Notes under the pieces: model-generated | What the model was told of the DNA's origin: nothing | The model's input: the letters and a program-made list of their open reading frames with translations, nothing else | Database searches by the model: none | Part shown: piece after piece, positions 25,998 to 32,314 of the stretch | Position numbering within the stretch: the first letter of the stretch is position 1 | How the letters are laid out: each line of letters begins with the position of its first letter | Program-made: the position numbers and the translations under genes | From: an uncultured Schlesneria sp. | GTDB lineage: Bacteria > Planctomycetota > Planctomycetia > Planctomycetales > Planctomycetaceae | Assembly (NCBI GenBank): GCA_903871875.1 | Contig: CAIQIR010000114.1 | Coordinates: 1 to 32,314, forward strand | DNA: 32,314 bases | Reading direction: 5' to 3'

Positions 25998-27014
25998 TCA
26001 CCGCGCCGCGATTCCTCGCGATATCCAGCCGCGACCGAAATACATCAATGCAGCGCACACGACGACGACATCCAGGCCAATCATTAACGTGGTCGAGACC
26101 TTTTCCATATCGATCGGCTTCTGAAATGACTCGTCGACCTTCACAAGAATCGTTTCGACGAGTTTTTGTGTTTCGACGTCTTTTCCATCTCGATCCTCTA
26201 ACAGAGGTGGCAGAAGATTTTTGGTGGCGAAAAGCAGCGACATTGCGTTGTGGTTCTCTACGGGAGCACTCGACAACGTGGGGATGAAATCGGCCAGCTT
26301 TTTGGCAGATCGTTGTTGAAACTCATTCCAAGTGGCGTCATCAGCGTGCTTCGAACGCAAGTCTTTCAATTCCGCGACGGTCTTTTGCAATGCGGAATGG
26401 ATTTGCCGTTGTGTGATCCAGTAGGTCGGGAATTTCGGGTTCAAAATGACAACTAACAGAAGAAGAGCCACAGAAAACCACACGACACGTGACCGCACGG
26501 CCTGTCGAAAAAAGGACGCAGCTCGACCGGTAAGGGACACGCACGATTCAAAAGCAGAAGAGATTTTATCGGAAACAAACGAAAAAACCGAACTGAAAAA
26601 CCCTTTGAACGGTAACTCAACATGAACGGAGGACGAGCGGGTCGAAACGCGACGTGGCGCGGGAACGCTCGCACGCTGACGATCAACACACTCTAAAAAC
26701 AGCCGCTGCATTTCTCGATTGTGAGCAACAAGCTGTTCCTTCGTGATGGAATCTGTTTCGGGATGAGCCGTTGCAGAGGCCGATATCGATGTCGCGGGGA
26801 ATTCGATTCCGCCAATTTCCGATGCCGCCATCCATTGCGTACTGTCACTCAATCGAACCAGAGTCTGCGGAAGAATCGTTCCGCTTTGCACAAGTGCCAA
26901 GAATTCTTTCGTATCGATCGGTCCGATATTTCCTTCCGTCGTTCGGTAGATCCAACGAGCGACCGCTGCGGAGTTGTTTGTCAAACCCGACACCGTTTTA
27001 TTGTTTGCGGACAT
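25998..27014 (-). CDS. GYF_2-domain membrane protein
   Basis: This 338-residue protein has an N-terminal GYF_2 (DUF4339-like) domain at about residues 20-66 (RWIYRTTEGNIGPIDTKEFLALV, then SGTILPQTLVRLSDSTQWMAASEI), a module believed to bind Pro-rich peptides. It is followed by a polar stretch and an amphipathic Phe-rich region. Two membrane helices are seen near residues 175-195 (VVWFSVALLLLVVIL) and near the C-terminus (LMIGLDVVVVCAALMYFG). The loop between them carries a helical, charged domain of about 110 residues. The ATG at 27014 is chosen because GAGG lies five bases upstream, formed by the end of the preceding gene, with two bases between that gene's stop and this ATG. The two are therefore a coupled pair. 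Confidence 0.8.
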   Translation of the reverse strand: MSANNKTVSGLTNNSAAVARWIYRTTEGNIGPIDTKEFLALVQSGTILPQTLVRLSDSTQWMAASEIGGIEFPATSISASATAHPETDSITKEQLVAHNREMQRLFLECVDRQRASVPAPRRVSTRSSSVHVELPFKGFFSSVFSFVSDKISSAFESCVSLTGRAASFFRQAVRSRVVWFSVALLLLVVILNPKFPTYWITQRQIHSALQKTVAELKDLRSKHADDATWNEFQQRSAKKLADFIPTLSSAPVENHNAMSLLFATKNLLPPLLEDRDGKDVETQKLVETILVKVDESFQKPIDMEKVSTTLMIGLDVVVVCAALMYFGRGWISRGIAAR

Positions 27015-27016
27015 GT

Positions 27017-27829
27017 TTACCTCGGCATTCGAAGCGTCCAACCGATCAGAATTAATCTGAAAGCAAGCACCAATCCCGCACCGATTCCCACATAAAATCG
27101 CCAGTAATGACCAGGAAGCGATGATTGATTGTCAATCGATGAAATATTTCGAGGCGGTTTTCTGCCCGAGAGCAATTCAGTCACTTCATTCGATTTCAGC
27201 TTTTCCAATTGACCGACAGCGATTTGTCGAGACCACTCGTTTGATGCCTGATCGAAAAGGATCGCGCCTGGTGCGAAGTCGTCTTTGAGCGGGGTGTCAA
27301 CCGAAGAATCAGTGACTGTGCATTCAACGACTTGGGCGGACGACACGGCGAACAGCCATTTAAGTCCTGGAAACTGGTTTTCCCGAGTCACCGCGGCCAC
27401 CATCGGCTTGGCAATCGCATTCCATGACGTCGGCAACCACCGCCCAGCAGAGTCTTGTGAGTACTGGATATCCAATTGTTCTTGAAATTCGCCGCGGGTC
27501 CGAAGAATCAAAAAATCACGTAGCGGATCCATCCAGAAGCGGCGTTTGAAATTTTCCTGACTTGTTTCTTCCATGATCACACAGCGAACGCCGGCAACGA
27601 TCGACGTTTCCGCAAGAATTTTGCAGGCGTCCAACTGGCATTGGAGTCCGTGACGCGAGAGAGGGCGGAACGCCGCAAGTGGCCCTCGCCAAAACAGGTC
27701 GTCCATCTCCGCCGCACGTCGGCACCAGACATCTGGCTTTTGAAAGGTCGTCCTGCGAAGTCCCAGGCCCGTACCGTCGTAAAGGGTGTCGATCCGCTGT
27801 TCATCATCGCAGCGGATACCAAGGCGCAA
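27017..27829 (-). pseudogene. 5'-truncated planctomycete LolA-like membrane-associated protein
   Basis: The conserved part begins near residue 40 of the open frame (DDLFWRGPLAAFRPLSRHGL) and runs through GVRCVIMEE, RRFWMDPLRDFLILR, LDIQYSQD and GRWLPTSWNAI. From memory this resembles the second half of planctomycete outer-membrane-lipoprotein-sorting (LolA-like) proteins, where the same order is seen. A C-terminal helix (YVGIGAGLVLAFRLILIGWTL) is present. The first half, including any signal peptide, is missing. The only starts are a TTG at 27829 and ATGs at 27706 and 27574, none with a Shine-Dalgarno. The 5' end overlaps a DUF1559 remnant on the other strand. The stop lies two bases before the GYF gene. 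It may still be expressed as a short variant. Confidence 0.6.
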
Positions 27830-28009
27830 CGAATTGACGGCATGATCTGCGGGAATCGTAATGGATGCGGGCCATACTCATTTCACTTCGGCGGTGTCCA
27901 TACCATCATGTGCGATGGCAGCGTTCGTTTCTTGAATGAGAATATCGATGGCCCGACATTGTGCATGATTGTTGGCGCCCAAGATGGCATGACGCCTGGC
28001 AACTTTTAG
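27701..28009 (+). pseudogene. C-terminal remnant of a DUF1559 (pseudopilin-like) gene
   Basis: The frame ends with YSFHFGGVHTIMCDGSVRFLNENID and then TLCMIVGAQDG. This is the C-terminal signature of DUF1559 proteins, in which H-x9-DG and SVRFL are nearly invariant. Upstream, PDIWLLKGRPA resembles the AGRPDxW segment of the family. The N-terminal prepilin-like part (FTLIELLVVIAIIAIL type) and most of the body are absent; the sequence further left belongs to the opposite-strand LolA-like fragment. No ribosome-binding site is present, so this is a gene remnant. The left boundary is approximate. Confidence 0.7.
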
Positions 28010-28139
28010 ATCGCTGTGATAACGGATGTCGCCGACCGATTTTGCTTCCGCTGTTGGTGACTTAGAGATGAGCAGGACCGATTCGAGCAACCGAGTGACG
28101 CGCAAATCTGGCAATTTCCGCTACCGTGAGTGACAAACA

Positions 28140-30107
28140 GTGTCCCTACACTCAACCAGTCCGTATCCCGAGGCCGGCAAGGCCCAAGACCTCGAAGAGC
28201 AGCAAGGTCGTCCTTCCATTGGACATCTCCGTCGACTTGCCGTCGGATTGTTGCTGGTCACACAGGCAGGACTGTTGGCATACTCCGCTACCCGACACAG
28301 CCCCACGCATCTCGAACCAGCTTTTCTGGTCAGCGGCATCAGCCACTGGAAGCTCGGGCGGTTCGAGCTTTACCGTGTCAATCCGCCACTCGTTCGTATG
28401 ATTGCCGCGATACCGGTTCTCGCCGTCGGCTGTGAAACTGATTGGTCGCAATTCCACGACGCCCCCGGTTCGCGGGCGGAATTCCCTCTTGGCGAGGACT
28501 TTGTCAAAGCCAACGGCCCAGCGTTGATTCCCCTTTTCTTTTACGCGCGCTGGGCCTGCATTCCATTCAATCTGATGGGGGCTTATTTCGCCTACCGCTG
28601 GGCGAAAGAGCTCTATCGCAACGCCGCCGCGGGGTTTGTCACGCTCGTCCTCTACGTGTTCGAGCCGAATCTGCTTGCCCACGGCGAGTTGATCACCCCC
28701 GACGGCGCCTGCACGGCCTTTGGAATTCTCGCCGGATACACCTTCTGGCGTTGGCTCAAGCAACCGACCTGGGGGCGAGCCTGCCTCGCGGGTCTCGCGT
28801 TGGGGTTCGCCGAACTGACTAAGCTGAGTTGGCTAATCCTCTTCGGCCTCTGGCCCGTTTTGTGGCTCATCTGGAATAGGATCGAACCGGAAACAGTGAA
28901 CACCGGACATCACAAAGTGGAAGGCCAGTTCTCAACGATTAGAGCCTTTCGTTCTCTTTTCTCTGCTCTTCGTTCGTCGTCAACTTCCCAACTCGCCTTA
29001 CTCCTTCTCCTTGCCATCTACGTCATTAACCTTGGGTATGCCTTTGATGGCTTTGGCACGCAGCTTAGCCAGTTCAAGTTCGTCAGCGCAACCCTCACCG
29101 GACTCAGCAAAGCCGGCTCGCCGGGTAATCGATTCCAAGACACTTGGCTCGGCGAGCTTCCGATTCCTTTGCCAAAACAATACGTCCTTGGATTCGATAG
29201 CCAAAAGAAAGACCTCGAAACCTTCGGCCATCAGTCGTATCTCCGCGGGGAATGGAAAGAAACCGGCTGGTGGTACTATTACCTTTACGGCCTGTTGGTC
29301 AAAGTTCCTTGTGGAACGTGGGGGCTGTTCGGATTTGCGGTTCTCGCGAAGATCCTTACCCGAAACGGTTCCGCGTCATTCCGTGACGAACTCGTCTTGC
29401 TTGCGCCTGCATTGACATTGCTCGTAGTTGTCAGCTCGCAGACTACATTCAATATCCATCTTCGGTACGTATTTCCATCTCTTGCCTTCTTTTTGATTTT
29501 TTGTGGGCGATGTAGCCTTTATTTTTTTCCATGGCGTATTTCTTTAGTTACACTTGCGCCGTTTCCACTTCTATTTTATTCATTGATCAGTTCGATATCG
29601 TCCTATCCGCACAATCTTGCGTATTTTAATGATTTTGTCGGCGGCCCGACAAATGGACACAAGCATCTGCTAGGGAGCAGCTTCGACTGGGGACAGGATT
29701 TGTTGTTGTTGGCGAAGTGTCGTGACTCCGACGCCATTAAATACCCCGTTTTGATTTATTCTCCATATTGTCCACTCTATTTATTTCCAGAGATCGCGCT
29801 ACCTCGCTTTTCACAGAGCCGTGTCGCAGCAGAATCGTTGCAATTGAACGGCGCTCGATCGCAATTGGTTATTTGGACAAAGTCAGTGCTTCAAGGAGGG
29901 CTGACTCCGATATGGACTGCTGATTTCACGCGACAATCCATCACAATCGCGGAAATTGATGAATGCATGGCTGGGTTGTCGCACAAACAAGTGTCCAGGC
30001 CAGGCTTGCCCGGCTACACAAGTACGGGACCCATTATGACTGTGTTTACGCACCATTACGACACTCAACCGATCTCAGTACACCTAAAGGCCGATGGTCA
30101 ACCTTGA
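28140..30107 (+). CDS. GT-C type membrane glycosyltransferase (family 39/PMT-like)
   Basis: This 655-residue polytopic protein resembles dolichyl-phosphate-mannose/ArnT-like glycosyltransferases, which move sugars from lipid carriers on the periplasmic face. The first luminal loop carries HLEPAFLVSGISHWKLGRFELYRVNPPL, with the acidic residue expected for GT-C catalysis. About ten to twelve membrane segments follow. Near residue 490 is YPHNLAYFNDFVGGPTNGHKHLLGSSFDWGQD, a block typical of this group. A Ser/Arg-rich insertion (STIRAFRSLFSALRSSSTSQ) at about residues 265-285 sits between helices. The start is GTG at 28140, with only a weak ribosome-binding site. The first two-thirds is GC-rich, while the part after about 29.45 kb is much AT-richer. 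Confidence 0.82.
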   Translation: MSLHSTSPYPEAGKAQDLEEQQGRPSIGHLRRLAVGLLLVTQAGLLAYSATRHSPTHLEPAFLVSGISHWKLGRFELYRVNPPLVRMIAAIPVLAVGCETDWSQFHDAPGSRAEFPLGEDFVKANGPALIPLFFYARWACIPFNLMGAYFAYRWAKELYRNAAAGFVTLVLYVFEPNLLAHGELITPDGACTAFGILAGYTFWRWLKQPTWGRACLAGLALGFAELTKLSWLILFGLWPVLWLIWNRIEPETVNTGHHKVEGQFSTIRAFRSLFSALRSSSTSQLALLLLLAIYVINLGYAFDGFGTQLSQFKFVSATLTGLSKAGSPGNRFQDTWLGELPIPLPKQYVLGFDSQKKDLETFGHQSYLRGEWKETGWWYYYLYGLLVKVPCGTWGLFGFAVLAKILTRNGSASFRDELVLLAPALTLLVVVSSQTTFNIHLRYVFPSLAFFLIFCGRCSLYFFPWRISLVTLAPFPLLFYSLISSISSYPHNLAYFNDFVGGPTNGHKHLLGSSFDWGQDLLLLAKCRDSDAIKYPVLIYSPYCPLYLFPEIALPRFSQSRVAAESLQLNGARSQLVIWTKSVLQGGLTPIWTADFTRQSITIAEIDECMAGLSHKQVSRPGLPGYTSTGPIMTVFTHHYDTQPISVHLKADGQP

Positions 30108-30406
30108 CATTAAACATCTCAGTCGCTCAACAACGCCGCTTCTGGAAGCGGACGCTCACTGGATATTTAAGACTTTCAGCAAGCATCTTTTGCTAGCCTA
30201 TAAAGCTCGCCGAAAGCGAGTGAGGATGCTGTTTGCGTCTCACCATGATCGAGATGCTTGCAATTGATTTTAATGCGCGTCCATGGATTTTCTTACGGAC
30301 TACATTCGTCCCATTAGTTATCCATGGATGCTTGAGTAAGTGGTCCCCCGGCTATGGTTTGCTTCGCTTATTTTCGAGTTACACTCAAAAGATTAGGGAG
30401 AAACGA
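30108..30406. other. Intergenic region before the Cys-rich peptide gene
   Basis: These 299 bases are AT-richer than the left part of the window and contain TATAAA near 30200. An open frame (from 30233) runs into the next gene, but its first 58 codons lack a ribosome-binding site and protein character. No RNA gene is seen. Confidence 0.4.
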
Positions 30407-30688
30407 ATGAAGAGTATCACTTTGTGCTTGTTCGGGTTTATGATCGCATTGATTGCCTCGTCGCAGAGTGACGTGGGCTTAGATGGAAGGCTTGACAATG
30501 TGCGTGGCGGCGCCTGCCCCAACGATTGGCGACTGGCTATTACAGGTGGAACAACCTACTGTTGTTGCAGTGGAAGCGAAACAAACTATAAGGACAACGG
30601 AGGAACCAACGGCACGCAAAACCTACCGTGCGGCGGTGGCTCCGCCAGTTGCACATACCCGTCCAATCAAGGTTGCGGAGCGGGCTGA
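30407..30688 (+). CDS. Small Cys-rich secreted peptide with VRGG motif
   Basis: This 93-residue precursor has a Sec-type signal peptide (MKSITLCLFGFMIALIASS), then a short polar stretch LDGRLDNVRGGAC resembling the double-glycine end of bacteriocin-type leaders (VRGG at residues 32-35). The mature part has seven Cys (37, 52-54, 75, 82, 90), including a CCC triplet, with Gly/Asn/Ser/Thr-rich spacers. GGGAG six bases before the ATG at 30407 is a strong start signal. A disulfide-rich extracellular peptide is likely. No transporter or maturation gene is next to it, so a bacteriocin role is unproven. It lies in AT-rich DNA between a GT-C glycosyltransferase and a terpenoid-cyclase-like gene. Confidence 0.7.
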   Translation: MKSITLCLFGFMIALIASSQSDVGLDGRLDNVRGGACPNDWRLAITGGTTYCCCSGSETNYKDNGGTNGTQNLPCGGGSASCTYPSNQGCGAG

Positions 30689-30918
30689 TCCAAGTGGTGC
30701 GCTTTTGCCTCACCCACACTTATGAGCCGTCGTAAGCGTCGTGGCCGAGGCGTCCACAGTCCAGTGCATTAGTATCCAACCGCAAGTCATGGCCGGGACC
30801 ATTCTTCTAGTTGGGTCAGTGCTCCTGATGACAATCACCTCTAACACCAGCCAACGACCACACCGCTTCTGACAAGTCTTTGGACATCTTGCTGCTCCGT
30901 GCGAATAGGGATTCTTGT

Positions 30919-31950
30919 ATGCGACGTTACGTGACATTGATATGGTCGTGTTTGACGCCTGTTCTAGTCGGGGTATTCCTTTATTATTTGATGTTTGAAC
31001 ATTCCTCGCAGCGGGTTATCGGAGATTCTCTCCGCTCATCTCCTGCTAGCGTTTCGCATAACAACGTAAAAGCTGACGGGAACAATAGCACCGCGAACAC
31101 ATCGTCGATACGCGTTCGACCTGATCCAATCGAGCTGTTTTCACTAGGCGCAGATAGCACTCTTGTCGATCTCGTCGAATTGAAACGATGCCTACTTCGA
31201 ATGGCACCTTCATGGTCCACATTTAAAATCTACAAGTTGACGCATGCGCTGGAATTGTGGGGCCGCCACGTCGACTTTCCCAAAGATTTATTTATTCAAT
31301 ACTATTCAAATACGACACCTGGTACCGACGACTTAGTCAATACATTGCTTGACGAGGAGTATCATCAGCGATTGTCACCTGGCGAGACACCACTCTTGTT
31401 TAGGATCGACAATGGGATTGCAGTGCGAACGTCTGTTTCGCAGGTTGGAACCGAAGGTGGGATATTCCACACTGATGCGTATTTGAGTATTCTGTCCGAG
31501 TGCGGTGTTACGCCATCGACGCCCGTACGTCTGGGCAACGGCGACGTAGACGTCCTTGAGACCATCATCAGGACAAGCGCAACAGATCTCGCCGACGATC
31601 AAGAATTCGAATGGACTTTGAATGCACTGGTGCGGTATTTCCCGCCCTGGACTTCGGAGTGGCGGGATCGGCGAGGACGCAACGTCTCGCTGGATGATTT
31701 AGCAAATAAACTTCTCGACAGAAAGCAGGGAGTTGGCACGTGCTATGGGCTGCACGTGCCCTATTCTTTGGCGGTTGCATATCGAGTGGATAAAGCGCAC
31801 GGAATACTCAAGGAAAGTACTCGCGAGAGAATTCATCAGTATTTCATCTCGGCGCTTGCAGCAATGGAGGCCTCGAGAACCCCCCGCGGTTCGTGCCATC
31901 GGTCTCTCCAAAACGGCTTGCTCTGCATCAGGCCCTTTCGGGTTCGCTGA
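30919..31950 (+). CDS. Membrane-anchored protein with terpenoid-cyclase-like helical region, C-terminus apparently lost
   Basis: This 343-codon frame starts with one membrane helix (about residues 6-25) and a Ser/Asn-rich linker. It is followed by a helical region (about residues 75-330) that resembles the alpha-alpha toroid of terpenoid-cyclase/prenyltransferase-like proteins (FEWTLNALVRYFPPW, then GVGTCYGLHVPYSLAVAYRV and ILKESTRERIHQYFISALAAME). No cyclase DxDD motif is seen, so enzymatic cyclisation is doubtful. AGGGA seven bases before the ATG at 30919 supports the start. After SALAAMEAS the sequence passes a C6 run (about 31880) and becomes Arg/Ser/Pro-rich, ending abruptly. The family normally continues with further helical repeats, so the gene looks truncated or frameshifted. 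Confidence 0.6.
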   Translation: MRRYVTLIWSCLTPVLVGVFLYYLMFEHSSQRVIGDSLRSSPASVSHNNVKADGNNSTANTSSIRVRPDPIELFSLGADSTLVDLVELKRCLLRMAPSWSTFKIYKLTHALELWGRHVDFPKDLFIQYYSNTTPGTDDLVNTLLDEEYHQRLSPGETPLLFRIDNGIAVRTSVSQVGTEGGIFHTDAYLSILSECGVTPSTPVRLGNGDVDVLETIIRTSATDLADDQEFEWTLNALVRYFPPWTSEWRDRRGRNVSLDDLANKLLDRKQGVGTCYGLHVPYSLAVAYRVDKAHGILKESTRERIHQYFISALAAMEASRTPRGSCHRSLQNGLLCIRPFRVR

Positions 31951-32314
31951 AGTCAATTCGATCCGGCCCGTTTGGCAACGACTCCGCGCGGGAGGGGATG
32001 AACCGGAAATGGGATGCCCATTCGACACTGCTCAAACCATCGGCGACACACCAGATCATCGAAAGCCGTGCGAACTTGCTCGACGCCTTCACTTGAATCC
32101 TGAATGGAATCGACAAGGCCGATTGGGATGGTTTACGGTCGTCATGGAAACTGGCCACTCCAAGCCTCGGCTCGGAGCCCTTGTCGGTAACCAGATGCGG
32201 CAGGACACTGTAAGCTGGTAATGTTTCGTCCTGGTCCCGATTGTCATTCCCTCCGTGACGGTTGTTCATGCCGCTTCCCGTTTCGACGACGATTTTGTTG
32301 GCCGCCGCTAGCAT
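31951..32314. other. Unassigned right-edge segment
   Basis: Base composition returns to GC-rich here. Open frames run on both strands (plus to 32221; minus from the window edge to 31928), but neither has a recognisable domain, ribosome-binding site or convincing protein character. It may be part of an element that interrupted the preceding gene, or the edge of a gene lying outside the window. Confidence 0.35.

Noticed and set aside
31733-32314. Overlapping open frames on both strands at the right edge
   Set aside because: No domains or start signals; neither restores the cyclase-like protein sequence after the apparent truncation.
1-32314. tRNA, rRNA, tmRNA, RNase P or SRP RNA genes
   Set aside because: Intergenic stretches were read by eye for the conserved cores of these RNAs and none was found; a covariance-model search would be the decisive check.

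Overview
The window looks like chromosomal DNA of a planctomycete (order Planctomycetales or a close relative). The evidence is moderately high GC, many long secreted or membrane proteins of planctomycete type, a DUF1559 C-terminal remnant with its H-x9-DG signature, a planctomycete LolA-like protein fragment, a PQQ-type beta-propeller, zinc-ribbon/TPR membrane proteins, and a TatC with an enlarged first periplasmic loop. No species can be named from the sequence alone. No tRNA, rRNA, CRISPR array or complete insertion sequence was seen.

Left part (1-11.8 kb). A possible gene tail runs into a YfcE-like metallophosphoesterase and a Nudix hydrolase. A tight four-gene run follows: a family-5 solute-binding lipoprotein, a DppB/OppB-type permease, a small membrane protein and holo-ACP synthase (acpS). 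The last three overlap through TAATG and ATGA junctions. Convergent to these is an RlmI-like 23S rRNA methyltransferase, and divergent from that gene is an enolase-superfamily enzyme of the muconate cycloisomerase type. Next come a Cys-rich putative lipoprotein, a PLDc_N/TPR membrane protein and a PQQ-like beta-propeller protein.

Middle (11.8-25.9 kb). A 1538-residue minus-strand protein has an N-terminal inverse-autotransporter-like barrel followed by a very long Gly/Asn/Thr-rich beta-helix passenger. Upstream on the same strand is tatC, with a candidate promoter and a leader hairpin. Then come a large polytopic membrane protein, a small ORF of 88 codons with 13-bp direct repeats at its 3' end, and a coiled-coil/zinc-ribbon protein of the CT398 type. 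Divergent from that is a membrane-anchored protein with two zinc ribbons and a helical-repeat region. A secreted or membrane-anchored alpha/beta hydrolase closes this part.

Right part (25.9-32.3 kb). This part looks rearranged. A GYF-domain membrane protein lies downstream of a 5'-truncated LolA-like gene. That gene abuts, head to head, the C-terminal remnant of a DUF1559 gene. A GT-C (family 39-like) membrane glycosyltransferase follows, whose second half is distinctly AT-richer than its first. A small Cys-rich secreted peptide with a VRGG motif and a membrane-anchored protein resembling terpenoid-cyclase alpha-toroids come next. The last of these seems to lose its C-terminus near 31.88 kb, where GC rises again and no recognisable gene follows to the window edge.

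Functional links are mostly inferred from neighbourhood. The firmest transcription units are the ABC-transporter/acpS run and the LolA-like/GYF pair. The features most worth attention are the inverse autotransporter with a beta-helix passenger, the extended TatC, the solute-binding protein with an inserted beta-sandwich-like domain, the head-to-head truncated gene scar, and the Cys-rich peptide in the AT-rich segment.
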